Part shown: positions 12,055 to 20,863 of the stretch, in pieces
How the letters are laid out: the number at the start of each line of letters is the position of its first letter
Numbering within the stretch: position 1 is the first letter of the stretch
NCBI GenBank assembly: GCA_963677355.2
Contig: CAXXXQ010000003.1
Location: forward strand, 1-64,000
Direction: 5' to 3'
Length of the DNA stretch: 64,000 bases
Source: Thiomicrorhabdus sp963677355
Lineage (GTDB): Bacteria > Pseudomonadota > Gammaproteobacteria > Thiomicrospirales > Thiomicrospiraceae
Program-made: the position numbers and the translations under genes
Notes under the pieces: generated by a model
What the model saw: only the letters and a program-made list of their open reading frames with translations
Told to the model about the DNA's origin: nothing
The model's database searches: none

Positions 12055-12403
12055 TAAGTCGGTGAAAATCCAAATCGGAATCGGTTTGGCTATGGTGGTG
12101 ATTTTCAGTTTTTTTGGTCAAACCGTCGCGGCAGCTTACGGAATGTTTATCGGGTTAGTGAATGTATGGATGTTAAGTCTGACGTTCAGTAAAGCGAATA
12201 AACGTGCAGCAGAAGACCCAAAGGGCGGAATTTTAATTTTATATATGAGTGCAGTGATCAGGTTTGTTCTGTTAGCTGTGTTATTTGTTTTAGGGCTGTC
12301 TTTCCTTGATGAGAGTCAGGCATTCCCGGTGGTATTGACTTTTGTGGTTATGCAACTTGGAAAGCTTTTCGATCTTAAAGGTAAAAGACGTTTGACTGAC
12401 TAA
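12044..12403 (+). CDS. atpI: F1Fo ATP synthase subunit I (AtpI)
   Basis: A 119-aa protein with four predicted membrane helices, matching the ATP synthase I family, a non-stoichiometric protein thought to help c-ring assembly. It overlaps the preceding small atp gene. I prefer ATG 12044 to the GTG one codon before it. It is followed 11 nt later by atpB. Confidence 0.85.
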   Translation: MNLDKSVKIQIGIGLAMVVIFSFFGQTVAAAYGMFIGLVNVWMLSLTFSKANKRAAEDPKGGILILYMSAVIRFVLLAVLFVLGLSFLDESQAFPVVLTFVVMQLGKLFDLKGKRRLTD

Positions 12404-12414
12404 GGAGTAGACCA

Positions 12415-13227
12415 TTGGCTGAGAAAATGGGTACGGTCGAGTATATATCTCACCACTTGACCAACAACACGATTGGCGAAGGTTTCTGGACGTTTAACGT
12501 AGATACCATCGTTGTGAGTGCTTTATTAGGTGCGCTGATTATTTTTGTAGCAGCACGTCTAGGTAAACAATTAGAAACTGGGACGCCTGGCGGTTTCCAG
12601 AACTTTGTGGAATCTATTCTTGATTTCGTATCGACAAACGTAAGAGATGCCTTCCCAGGTCATAACCCTCTTATTGCTCCTTTAGCTCTAACTATTTTCA
12701 TATGGATTTGGTTGATGAACTTCATGGATTTAATCCCGGTTGATCTTCTACCTTACTTGTTCCAGCTAGTAACAGGTGATTCACATGCATACCTAAAAGT
12801 CGTTCCTACTACTGACTTGAACACGACTCTAGCTATGTCTATGACAGTGTTTGCACTGATCCTTTACTACAACATCAAAATCAAGGGTGTGGGCGGTTTC
12901 ATCAAAATGTTCCTATTCCACCCTTTCGGTAAGTTCTTTGTTCCAGTCAATATCGTTATGACTGCAATCGAAGAAGTTGCTAAACCTCTATCTCTTGCTC
13001 TGCGTCTGTTCGGTAACATGTTCGCAGGGGAATTGGTATTCCTTCTGATCGCTTTGATCGGTGGAACTTTAGCAGTGGGTGCCGCTGCCCTATTCTGGGC
13101 ACCATTACAAGTCCTATTAGATTTAGGTTGGTTGATTTTCCACTTATTGGTCATCACCCTGCAAGCCTTTATCTTTATGGTGCTTACAATCGTTTATCTT
13201 GGTATGGCTCACGACGAAGGTCATTAA
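12415..13227 (+). CDS. atpB: F1Fo ATP synthase subunit a
   Basis: Subunit a forms the proton half-channels against the c-ring in the inner membrane. The 270-aa protein has the diagnostic helix KPLSLALRLFGNMFAGE, with the essential Arg in ALRLFGN, and a C-terminal helix LLVITLQAFIFMVLTIVY. The start is a TTG preceded by TAAGGAG at 7-nt spacing, which I prefer to the ATG four codons later. It is the first core subunit of the operon. Confidence 0.95.
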   Translation: MAEKMGTVEYISHHLTNNTIGEGFWTFNVDTIVVSALLGALIIFVAARLGKQLETGTPGGFQNFVESILDFVSTNVRDAFPGHNPLIAPLALTIFIWIWLMNFMDLIPVDLLPYLFQLVTGDSHAYLKVVPTTDLNTTLAMSMTVFALILYYNIKIKGVGGFIKMFLFHPFGKFFVPVNIVMTAIEEVAKPLSLALRLFGNMFAGELVFLLIALIGGTLAVGAAALFWAPLQVLLDLGWLIFHLLVITLQAFIFMVLTIVYLGMAHDEGH

Positions 13228-13244
13228 GAATTCGATAAAAAGAA

Positions 13245-13292
13245 TAGGTCGCTCACTTTCGGGTGGGCTTCCAAAGGGTTTAAGCGCACCTA
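13245..13292 (+). other. Hairpin in the atpB-atpE intercistronic region
   Basis: TAGGTCGCT (13245-13253) can pair with AGCG-C-ACCTA (13283-13292) with one bulged C. The structure sits directly after atpB and before the U-rich repeats, in a 144-nt gap where a processing or stabilising element that separates atpB from the more highly expressed atpE would make sense. The pairing is seen; the role is inferred. Confidence 0.4.
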
Positions 13293-13325
13293 CTTAAGTG
13301 TTTATTGAATACCTGAGTAAAAAGC

Positions 13326-13355
13326 TTTTTTAACTTTAATTTTTTTAACTTTAAT
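13326..13355 (+). repeat. Tandem 15-bp U-rich repeat upstream of atpE
   Basis: TTTTTTAACTTTAAT occurs twice in perfect tandem (13326-13340 and 13341-13355), ending 16 nt before the atpE start and just upstream of its TGGAG site. In E. coli a U-rich sequence containing TTTTAACTG in the same place acts as a translational enhancer for subunit c, which is needed in many copies. A doubled version here is a plausible parallel. Confidence 0.7.
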
Positions 13356-13371
13356 ACATTGGAGAAAAACG

Positions 13372-13662
13372 ATGGAAGTAACTGCTACTATGATTGCTGA
13401 TATCTATTCTGCAACTGCAATTGGTGTAGGTGTAATTTTGGCTGCTGCTGGTCTTGGTTCAGCAATCGGATGGGGTCTAATCTGTTCTAAGACTCTTGAA
13501 GGTATCGCACGTCAACCAGAAATGCGTCCAGCTCTTATGACTAACATGTTCATTTTCGCTGGTCTGATGGAATCTTTCCCATTCATCATCCTAGCTTTCG
13601 CAATGTGGTTCCTATTCGCTAACCCATTCGTTGATGCAATGAAAGCTGCTGTTGGTGCTTAA
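13372..13662 (+). CDS. atpE: F1Fo ATP synthase subunit c
   Basis: A 96-aa two-helix hairpin of the membrane rotor. The ion-carrying carboxylate is E67 in AGLMESFPF; the polar loop is ARQPE near residues 46-50. The Ser after the Glu is also seen in Na+-binding rings, but helix 1 (LGSAIGWG) lacks the Gln of that signature, so proton coupling is more likely. A strong TTGGAGAAAAACG site precedes the ATG, behind U-rich tandem repeats. Codon use is strongly biased, as in a highly expressed gene. Confidence 0.95.
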   Translation: MEVTATMIADIYSATAIGVGVILAAAGLGSAIGWGLICSKTLEGIARQPEMRPALMTNMFIFAGLMESFPFIILAFAMWFLFANPFVDAMKAAVGA

Positions 13663-13722
13663 TCCAAAGTAGAACACTGTATCTAATTATTTTTATTAAT
13701 AACGAATGGCAAGGTAACCACT

Positions 13723-14193
13723 ATGAGTATTAACGCAACGCTTCTCATCCAGATTATTGCTTTTATTGTACTAGTCTGGTTTGTGAACAAGGTGCTGTGG
13801 GGGCCGCTTTCAAAGTTAATGGAAGAGCGTCAGAAGAAAATCGCTGACGGTCTTTCAGCCGCTGAGAAAGGTAAGCATGAGTTAGAGCTAGCTGAACAAA
13901 AAGCCAAAGAAGTGCTTAAAGAAGCTAAAGCTCAAGCTCAAAACGTACTAAGTCAAGCTGAAAAGCGTGGTTCTGAAATCGTAGAAGATGCGAAAGTAAA
14001 AGCCGCTGAAGAAGCTGACCGTATTAAAGCTTCCGCCCAAGCAGAAATAGAGCAAGAAGTAAGTCGTGCGAGAGAAGAGCTTCGTAAAGAAGTCGCTACA
14101 ATCGCAATTTCTGGTGCTGAGAAAATTCTAGCAAAAGAAGTTGACGCGGCAACGCACAACGCAATGCTTGAAACCTTAGTTGAACAAATCTAA
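13723..14193 (+). CDS. atpF: F1Fo ATP synthase subunit b
   Basis: The 156-aa peripheral stalk protein has one N-terminal membrane helix (about residues 5-25), then a long charged, Ala-rich helix forming the dimeric right-handed coiled coil that ends at the delta subunit. The length matches the E. coli type (156 aa). It is 60 nt after atpE and 11 nt before atpH. Confidence 0.95.
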   Translation: MSINATLLIQIIAFIVLVWFVNKVLWGPLSKLMEERQKKIADGLSAAEKGKHELELAEQKAKEVLKEAKAQAQNVLSQAEKRGSEIVEDAKVKAAEEADRIKASAQAEIEQEVSRAREELRKEVATIAISGAEKILAKEVDAATHNAMLETLVEQI

Positions 14194-14204
14194 GGAATGA
14201 CTCT

Positions 14205-14741
14205 ATGGCAGAATTAATAACAATTGCGCGACCTTACGCTGAAGCAGTTTTTGCTCTTGGTTTAGAAGAGCAAAACTTGTCGGATTGGTCTGAGCAGCTT
14301 GCAAATTTAGCAACCATCGCAACCGATGATGCTATGCAAGAAATGCTTAACAGCCCAGCATACTCAACTACAGATATCGTTTCTGTATTTGAAGGTATCA
14401 TGGGTGTCAATTTGACTGCTGGAGGTAAAAACCTTTTAGCAGTGATGGCTGAAAACAAGCGTCTAGCCGCTCTAGCTGAAGTTTCAGAAATGTTTGAAAC
14501 ATTAAAAGCAGCTGAAGAGAAAAAGGTTAGAGCGACTGTCATTTCAGCGCGTAAGCCAACTGTCGAGCAGAAGAAAAAATTAAGTGCTGCTTTAAATGCT
14601 AAGTTTGATGCCGAAGTCGAAATCGACTATGAAGTGGATGACACTTTAATTTCCGGCATTAAGATCAAAGTAGGTGACTGGGCTGTAGATGGTTCAGCCG
14701 TATCACAATTGAATAAACTTGGCGCAGCAATCGCCCAATAA
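14205..14741 (+). CDS. atpH: F1Fo ATP synthase subunit delta
   Basis: This 178-aa peripheral stalk subunit links b to the top of the alpha3beta3 head. It starts MAELITIARPYAEAVF, typical of the family, and has the C-terminal ISGIKIKVGDWAVDGS motif. It lies 11 nt after atpF and 15 nt before atpA, in standard order. Confidence 0.95.
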   Translation: MAELITIARPYAEAVFALGLEEQNLSDWSEQLANLATIATDDAMQEMLNSPAYSTTDIVSVFEGIMGVNLTAGGKNLLAVMAENKRLAALAEVSEMFETLKAAEEKKVRATVISARKPTVEQKKKLSAALNAKFDAEVEIDYEVDDTLISGIKIKVGDWAVDGSAVSQLNKLGAAIAQ

Positions 14742-14756
14742 TGGAGAGGAACAAAC

Positions 14757-16298
14757 ATGCAATTGAATGCCTCTGAAATCAGCAACCTAATCAAAGACCG
14801 CATCAAAGGTTTTGATGGTGCAGCTGAGTCTGGCAGCGAAGGAACGGTCGTTAGCATCGCTGATGGTATCGCACTGATTCACGGTGTTTCAGACGTGATG
14901 TATGGTGAGATGGTTCAATTTGATGAAGACACTTTCGGTATGGCGCTTAACCTTGAGCGTGATTCTGTAGGTGTTGTAATCCTAGGACAATACAAACACA
15001 TCTCTGAAGGTGACAAAGTTACTTGTACTGGTCGTATTCTTGAAGTACCGGTAGGCCCAGAAATGATGGGTCGTGTTGTAGATGCTTTAGGTCGTGCAAT
15101 CGACGGTAAAGGTCCAATCGACGCTAAAGTTACTTCACCAATCGAGCGTATCGCTCCTGGTGTAATCGATCGTAAATCTGTTGATCAGCCAATGATGACA
15201 GGTATTAAATCTATCGATTCTATGATCCCTGTAGGTCGTGGTCAGCGTGAGTTGATCATCGGTGACCGTCAAACTGGTAAAACAGCAATCGCAATCGATG
15301 CAATCATTTCCCAGAAGAACACTGGTGTGAAATGTGTATACGTAGCGATGGGTCAAAAAGCTTCTACAGTAAACAACGTTGCTCGTAAGCTTGAAGAGTA
15401 CGGTGCAATGGAAAATACTGTGATCGTAGCGGCTAACGCTTCTGATCCTGCAGCTCTACAATACATGGCAGCTTACGCTGGTTGTGCGATGGGTGAATAC
15501 TATCGTGACCGCGGTGAAGATGCTTTGATTATTTATGATGATCTGACTAAACAAGCTCAGGCTTACCGTCAAGTATCATTGCTACTTCGTCGTCCGCCTG
15601 GACGTGAAGCATTCCCTGGTGATGTATTCTATCTACACTCACGTCTACTTGAGCGTGCTGCTCGTGTAAACGAAGATTACGTAGAACGTTTCACTAACGG
15701 TGAAGTTAAAGGTAAGACTGGTTCTTTGACTGCTCTTCCTATTATTGAAACACAAGCGGGTGACGTATCTGCTTTCGTACCAACTAACGTTATCTCGATC
15801 ACTGATGGTCAGATCTTCCTTGAAACAGGTCTATTCTCTCAAGGTATCCGTCCTGCAGTTAACGCTGGTCTATCTGTATCACGTGTTGGTGGTGCTGCTC
15901 AGACTAAAGCGATCAAGAAACTTGGTGGTGGTGTACGTCTTGACTTGGCTCAGTACCGTGAATTGGCAGCTTTCGCTCAGTTCGCATCTGACCTTGACGC
16001 AGCTACAAAAGCACAGTTGGAGCGTGGTAAGCGTGTAACTGAGCTGATGAAGCAGAAGCAATTTGCTCCGCTAACTATCGCAGAAATGGCAACTTCTTTG
16101 TTTGCTGCTAATGAAGGCTTCCTTGATGATGTCGAAGTTGAAAAAGTACTTGATTTCGAAGCAGCTCTTCATGCGCACATTAACTCTGCAAAAGCTGATT
16201 TAGCTGCCAAGATCAACGATGGTGGTGCTTGGAACGATGATATCGCTGCTGAGCTTAAAGCTAGCATCGAAGAGTTCAAGGCTAACGGCGTTTTCTAA
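14757..16298 (+). CDS. atpA: F1Fo ATP synthase subunit alpha
   Basis: The non-catalytic nucleotide-binding subunit of F1. The 513-aa length equals that of E. coli AtpA. The P-loop GDRQTGKT lies near residue 169 and the family signature PAVNAGLSVSRVG near residue 365. A GGAGAGGAACAAAC site precedes the ATG. Codon bias is strong, as in the other F1 genes. It is 15 nt after atpH and 13 nt before atpG. Confidence 0.97.
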   Translation: MQLNASEISNLIKDRIKGFDGAAESGSEGTVVSIADGIALIHGVSDVMYGEMVQFDEDTFGMALNLERDSVGVVILGQYKHISEGDKVTCTGRILEVPVGPEMMGRVVDALGRAIDGKGPIDAKVTSPIERIAPGVIDRKSVDQPMMTGIKSIDSMIPVGRGQRELIIGDRQTGKTAIAIDAIISQKNTGVKCVYVAMGQKASTVNNVARKLEEYGAMENTVIVAANASDPAALQYMAAYAGCAMGEYYRDRGEDALIIYDDLTKQAQAYRQVSLLLRRPPGREAFPGDVFYLHSRLLERAARVNEDYVERFTNGEVKGKTGSLTALPIIETQAGDVSAFVPTNVISITDGQIFLETGLFSQGIRPAVNAGLSVSRVGGAAQTKAIKKLGGGVRLDLAQYRELAAFAQFASDLDAATKAQLERGKRVTELMKQKQFAPLTIAEMATSLFAANEGFLDDVEVEKVLDFEAALHAHINSAKADLAAKINDGGAWNDDIAAELKASIEEFKANGVF

Positions 16299-16311
16299 TA
16301 AGGAGTAGGCC

Positions 16312-17172
16312 ATGGCAGGCGGTAGTAAAGAAATACGGGCAAAAATTGCTTCCGTAACAAATACCAAAAAAATCACTAAAGCCATGGAAATGGTGGCGGC
16401 GTCTAAAATGCGTAAAGCGCAAGCTCGCATGGAAGCGACGAAACCATACGTCGAAAAAGTGAAGAGAGTGATTGGCCACGTTGCTGGTGCTCACCCTGAG
16501 TATAAACATCCTTATACTCAGGTGCGTGATCAGGTTAAACGTGTTGCTTTAATCATGGTCTCTTCTGATCGAGGTCTATGTGGTGGTTTAAACTCAAACT
16601 TATTCCGCAAAGCGATGCCACAGCTTAAAGCATGGCAAGAGCAAGGCATTGAGGTTGAACTTGCCTTAGTTGGTAACAAAGCACAAACATTCTTCCGTTC
16701 ATACGGCGGTAATGTGGTTGCAACGGTTTCTGACTTGGGTGATACCCCTCATATTGAGGACTTGGTTGGAACCATCAAAGTTGTCCTAGACAAGTTTGAT
16801 GAAGGTGAAATTGATGAAGTGTACCTAGCGTCTAACGTTTTTGTTAACACTATGTCTCAAGATCCAACTATCCAGAAACTAGTTCCTCTAGAAGCTGCAG
16901 CAGAAAGCGAAACGCATTGGGATTACTTATACGAGCCAGATGCTAAATCAGCATTAGACTTGTTGATGCGTCGTTATGTAGAAGCCACTGTATTTGGTTC
17001 GGTTGTTGAAAATGCGGCATGTGAGCAAGGTGCTCGTATGATGGCAATGAAGAATGCAACGGACAATGCAGGCGAAATGATCAAAGAATTGAAGTTGTCT
17101 TACAACAAGGCACGTCAAGCTGCGATCACGGCGGAAATTTCAGAAATTGTTGCTGGTACAGCAGCCGTATAA
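16312..17172 (+). CDS. atpG: F1Fo ATP synthase subunit gamma
   Basis: The 286-aa rotor shaft has the N-terminal helix KEIRAKIASVTNTKKITKAM, a SSDRGLCGGLN segment near residues 84-94 and the C-terminal coiled-coil helix ending in QAAITAEISEIV, where family members carry the ITxEIxEI signature. The start follows AAGGAGTAGGCC. It sits between alpha and beta, as expected. Confidence 0.96.
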   Translation: MAGGSKEIRAKIASVTNTKKITKAMEMVAASKMRKAQARMEATKPYVEKVKRVIGHVAGAHPEYKHPYTQVRDQVKRVALIMVSSDRGLCGGLNSNLFRKAMPQLKAWQEQGIEVELALVGNKAQTFFRSYGGNVVATVSDLGDTPHIEDLVGTIKVVLDKFDEGEIDEVYLASNVFVNTMSQDPTIQKLVPLEAAAESETHWDYLYEPDAKSALDLLMRRYVEATVFGSVVENAACEQGARMMAMKNATDNAGEMIKELKLSYNKARQAAITAEISEIVAGTAAV

Positions 17173-17203
17173 GTTTGAAAGTTTCAATAAAAGGTTAAAG
17201 ATT

Positions 17204-18583
17204 ATGAGTGGAAAAATAGTACAAATTATCGGCGCGGTTGTTGACGTCGAATTTAAAGGTGCTGATTTACCAAAAATCTATGACGCGTTGAAAGTTGATG
17301 AACTGGATCTAACGATCGAAGTTCAGCAGCAGATCGGTGACGACACTGTTCGCGGTATCGCGATGGGTGCTTCTGACGGTCTTAAGCGTGGCATGGCAGT
17401 AACAAATACTGGTGAAGCGATCGCTGTACCAGTTGGTAAAGCAACACTAGGACGTATCTTCGACGTTCTTGGTAACGCAATTGACAACGCTGGTCCAGTT
17501 GAGTCAGAACAAACAATGACAATTCACCGTCCAGCTCCAGCTTTTGACGAGCTTGCAGCTTCTCAAGAACTTCTTGAGACGGGTGTTAAAGTTATCGATT
17601 TGATCTGCCCATTCGCTAAGGGTGGTAAAGTTGGTCTATTCGGTGGTGCCGGTGTTGGTAAAACTGTAAACATGATGGAGCTTATCCGTAACATCGCAAT
17701 CGAGCACTCTGGTTACTCGGTATTTGCAGGTGTTGGTGAGCGTACTCGTGAAGGTAACGACTTCTATTATGAAATGGAAGAGTCTGGCGTACTTGATAAA
17801 GTTGCGTTGGTATATGGTCAGATGAATGAGCCACCAGGTAACCGTCTACGTGTTGCTTTGACTGGTTTGACAATGGCTGAATTCTTCCGTGATGAAGGTC
17901 GTGATATCCTATTCTTCGTTGATAACATCTACCGTTATACTCTAGCGGGTACAGAAGTATCAGCACTTCTAGGTCGTCTTCCTTCTGCGGTAGGTTATCA
18001 GCCTACTCTTGCTGAAGAGATGGGTCAGATTCAGGAGCGTATCACATCAACTAAGACTGGTTCTATCACGTCTATCCAAGCAGTATATGTTCCTGCGGAT
18101 GACTTGACTGACCCGGCTCCTGCAACAACGTTTGCTCACTTGGATGCGACAGTTGTTCTTAACCGTGCGATCGCTGAGCAAGGTATCTACCCTGCAATCG
18201 ATCCTCTAGACTCTACTTCACGTCAGCTTGATCCTCTAGTTGTTGGTCAAGAGCACTATGAAGTTGCTCGTAACGTTCAGCAAACGCTACAACGTTATAA
18301 AGAGTTGAAAGACATCATCGCTATCCTAGGTATGGATGAGCTTTCGGAAGAAGACCGTTCATTAGTAGCTCGTGCTCGTAAAATGCAACGTTTCTTCTCT
18401 CAGCCTTACTTCGTAGCGAAAGTTTTCACAGGTGAAGATGGTCGTTATGTTCCACTGAAAGAAACTATCCGTGGATTCAAAATGATCGCTTCTGGTGAAC
18501 TTGACAATGTTCCAGAGCAAGCATTCATGTACGCTGGGGACATCGACGAAGTTCTAGAGAAAGCGAAAAAATACGAAGGGTAA
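17204..18583 (+). CDS. atpD: F1Fo ATP synthase subunit beta
   Basis: The catalytic subunit of F1, 459 aa. The P-loop GGAGVGKT is at residues 147-154, GERTREGND follows near residue 180, and LLGRLPSAVGYQPTLA is also present. I start at ATG 17204 (MSGKIVQIIGAVVDVEF), which matches family N-termini and follows AAAGGTTAAAG; the longer reading frame would overlap atpG. It is followed 6 nt later by atpC. Confidence 0.97.
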   Translation: MSGKIVQIIGAVVDVEFKGADLPKIYDALKVDELDLTIEVQQQIGDDTVRGIAMGASDGLKRGMAVTNTGEAIAVPVGKATLGRIFDVLGNAIDNAGPVESEQTMTIHRPAPAFDELAASQELLETGVKVIDLICPFAKGGKVGLFGGAGVGKTVNMMELIRNIAIEHSGYSVFAGVGERTREGNDFYYEMEESGVLDKVALVYGQMNEPPGNRLRVALTGLTMAEFFRDEGRDILFFVDNIYRYTLAGTEVSALLGRLPSAVGYQPTLAEEMGQIQERITSTKTGSITSIQAVYVPADDLTDPAPATTFAHLDATVVLNRAIAEQGIYPAIDPLDSTSRQLDPLVVGQEHYEVARNVQQTLQRYKELKDIIAILGMDELSEEDRSLVARARKMQRFFSQPYFVAKVFTGEDGRYVPLKETIRGFKMIASGELDNVPEQAFMYAGDIDEVLEKAKKYEG

Positions 18584-18589
18584 TGAGTT

Positions 18590-19024
18590 ATGGCAGTCTC
18601 AATGCAAGTAGATATTGTTAGTGCAGAAGGTGAAATTTTCTCAGGTAAAGCTGAGATGCTTTATGCACAGGCTGCCGACGGTGAGGTTGGTGTTATGCCT
18701 CACCACACCCAGTTCCTGAGCTCTTTGAAGCCAGGTCCAGTACGTGTTGTTTCTGGTGATGAAGAAGATCACTTTTACATCAACAGCGGTATCATTGAAA
18801 TCCAACCTCATGTTGTTACGGTACTTGCAGATTCTGCAGTTCGTGCAGCGGATCTTGATGAAGCAGCAGCTGAAGCAGCTAAACAACGTGCTGAAGAAGC
18901 TATGTCTAACGCACAATCTGAAACCGACATCGCTCGTGCTCAGATTGAATTAGCGGAAGCCGTAGGTCAAATTCAAGCGATTACGAAACTTCGTGACCGT
19001 TTGCATAAAACTGGGTTGGCTTAA
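18590..19024 (+). CDS. atpC: F1Fo ATP synthase subunit epsilon
   Basis: The 144-aa central stalk subunit has an N-terminal beta-sandwich (VDIVSAEGEIFSG, GEVGVMPHHTQFLS) and a C-terminal helical hairpin that can inhibit ATPase activity. It is the last gene of the operon, directly before a strong terminator. Confidence 0.95.
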   Translation: MAVSMQVDIVSAEGEIFSGKAEMLYAQAADGEVGVMPHHTQFLSSLKPGPVRVVSGDEEDHFYINSGIIEIQPHVVTVLADSAVRAADLDEAAAEAAKQRAEEAMSNAQSETDIARAQIELAEAVGQIQAITKLRDRLHKTGLA

Positions 19025-19040
19025 TTCTTACCCTAAGTAA

Positions 19041-19071
19041 AAAAGCGGGATTTTTATCCCGCTTTTTTTTT
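19041..19071 (+). terminator. Intrinsic terminator of the atp operon
   Basis: AAAAGCGGGAT (19041-19051) pairs with ATCCCGC (19056-19062) and the following T-run, with a 4-nt loop. The stem and nine T residues lie 17 nt after the atpC stop. The A-run before the stem could let it work in both directions. Confidence 0.95.
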
Positions 19072-19234
19072 CCTAGCGTTTTTAAATAAGCCCTATATTC
19101 ATCCATTGGGTTGATAGAAAGTGCTCAAGTGCCATTTGTACACTCCGTTTTTCTTACTCCCTCAAAACGAATCTAGAACTTATCTAAAGACACTAGTATG
19201 CTATTAAGATATCACTAATTTATTAGGATTTTGT

Positions 19235-20602
19235 ATGACATTAAAAGTTGTGATTTTGGCGGCTGGTAAAGGAACCCGTATGCGTTCTAACTTACCAAAG
19301 GTATTACAACCGCTATCCACTAAACCTCTATTGCAACATGTTATTGATACCGCAGATCAGCTTGAGTCCGAGCAGGTCATTGCGGTGATCGGTCATGGGG
19401 CTGAATTGGTACGTGAACAGGTTTCGGGCAATTGCCTGGAATTTGTTATGCAAACAGAGCAGTTAGGTACGGGACATGCAGTTGTCCAAGCTATGGATCA
19501 CATTGCTGACGATGATACGGTCTTGATTTTATATGGTGATGTCCCTCTGACCTCTTATGACACTTTGGATGATCTGTTAAGTGAAGTTTCTGAACAGAAC
19601 CCTCTAGCGTTGTTGACGATCCATATGGATGATCCGACAGGTTATGGGCGTATCATTCGCGATCAGCATGAAAGTGTCGAAGCGATAGTCGAACAGAAGG
19701 ATGCCTCTGCCGAACAGCTAGCCGTCAATGAAGTTAATACCGGTATTATGGCCGTCAATGGTAAGCTGCTGAAAATTTGGTTATCACAGCTCGGTAATGA
19801 TAATGCACAAGGGGAATACTATTTAACGGACATTATTGCTATGTGCGTATCCGATGGTTTTTCCGTAGCGACAACCCATCCAAATTCATCTATCGAAGTT
19901 TTAGGCGTCAACGATAAGATACAACTGCAACAGCTAGAGCGTTTGTATCAGCAACAGCTTGCCGATGAGCTGATGAAAGCGGGCGTAACCTTATTAGATG
20001 CTTCCCGTTTGGATATTCGAGGCGAAGTGGAGGCGGCAATGGATGTCGAGATTGATGCGAATGTCATTTTGGAAGGCAAAGTCGTATTGGGTGAAAATGT
20101 GAAGATTGGCGCTAATTGTATTTTGAAAAATGTCACTATCGCCGACAATACGACCATTCATCCTTTCAGTCATCTTGAAGAGTGCGTCATCGGTTCTAAG
20201 GTTAATATCGGCCCTTATGCTCGATTGCGTCCGGGAACTGAACTGGCCGATGGTGTTCGTATCGGCAATTTTGTTGAAACCAAGAAAGTTAAAATTGGCT
20301 CGGGTTCAAAAGTGAATCATCTGAGTTATGTTGGCGATACTTTAATGGGGGCAGGCTGCAATATTGGTGCGGGAACGATTACCTGTAATTACGACGGGGT
20401 CAACAAACATCTGACAGTGATTGGCGATGGTGTATTTGTCGGTTCCGATACCCAGTTGGTCGCCCCGGTAACTGTGGGTGACAACGCCACGATTGGTGCC
20501 GGTTCGACTATTACCAAAGATGCACCGGCAGATGAATTGACCTTGTCTCGTTCCAAACAACTCACACTGAAAGGTTGGCAAAAGCCGACCAAAAACAAAT
20601 AA
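19235..20602 (+). CDS. glmU: Bifunctional UDP-N-acetylglucosamine pyrophosphorylase / glucosamine-1-phosphate N-acetyltransferase
   Basis: GlmU makes UDP-GlcNAc for peptidoglycan and LPS. The N-terminal uridyltransferase domain has the LAAGKGTRMRS motif at residues 8-18. The C-terminal half is a left-handed beta-helix of hexapeptide repeats with the acetyltransferase signatures GPYARLRPGTEL, GNFVETKKV and CNYDG. The 455-aa length is standard. It starts its own unit after the atp terminator and is followed by a small gene 6 nt downstream and then ubiA. Confidence 0.97.
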   Translation: MTLKVVILAAGKGTRMRSNLPKVLQPLSTKPLLQHVIDTADQLESEQVIAVIGHGAELVREQVSGNCLEFVMQTEQLGTGHAVVQAMDHIADDDTVLILYGDVPLTSYDTLDDLLSEVSEQNPLALLTIHMDDPTGYGRIIRDQHESVEAIVEQKDASAEQLAVNEVNTGIMAVNGKLLKIWLSQLGNDNAQGEYYLTDIIAMCVSDGFSVATTHPNSSIEVLGVNDKIQLQQLERLYQQQLADELMKAGVTLLDASRLDIRGEVEAAMDVEIDANVILEGKVVLGENVKIGANCILKNVTIADNTTIHPFSHLEECVIGSKVNIGPYARLRPGTELADGVRIGNFVETKKVKIGSGSKVNHLSYVGDTLMGAGCNIGAGTITCNYDGVNKHLTVIGDGVFVGSDTQLVAPVTVGDNATIGAGSTITKDAPADELTLSRSKQLTLKGWQKPTKNK

Positions 20603-20608
20603 AAGACT

Positions 20609-20860
20609 ATGAAATATATCACTCTGCAACCATCACAATGCGAACCTTTTAAAAAACGTATGGACGAATCGGGTTGGCTGATTACCCATCAGGATGTCGG
20701 CCAAACTGAAATCCTCGCCTACGGCTATGTCATTATCTGGGAAAAAGATGGCCACAAAGTGATGATGCAGTACGAGGATCGTCAGGGTCAGGTGCGAGCC
20801 AATCTGGAAGTCTCTCCGCAAGCCGGTGACGAGATTCAAGCTATGGTGGATTCCATATAA
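20609..20860 (+). CDS. Small hypothetical protein between glmU and ubiA
   Basis: An 83-aa soluble protein (MKYITLQPSQCEPFKKR...) with alternating beta-type and charged segments and no recognised family. It is 6 nt after glmU and 3 nt before ubiA, so it is almost certainly translated from the same mRNA. No Shine-Dalgarno is evident, which suggests coupling. Confidence 0.7.
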   Translation: MKYITLQPSQCEPFKKRMDESGWLITHQDVGQTEILAYGYVIIWEKDGHKVMMQYEDRQGQVRANLEVSPQAGDEIQAMVDSI

Positions 20861-20863
20861 GTT

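Noticed and set aside
13372..13662. Na+-coupled c-ring because of the ES pair at E67
   Set aside because: The helix-1 Gln of the Na+ signature is missing (LGSAIGWG), so proton coupling is the more likely reading.
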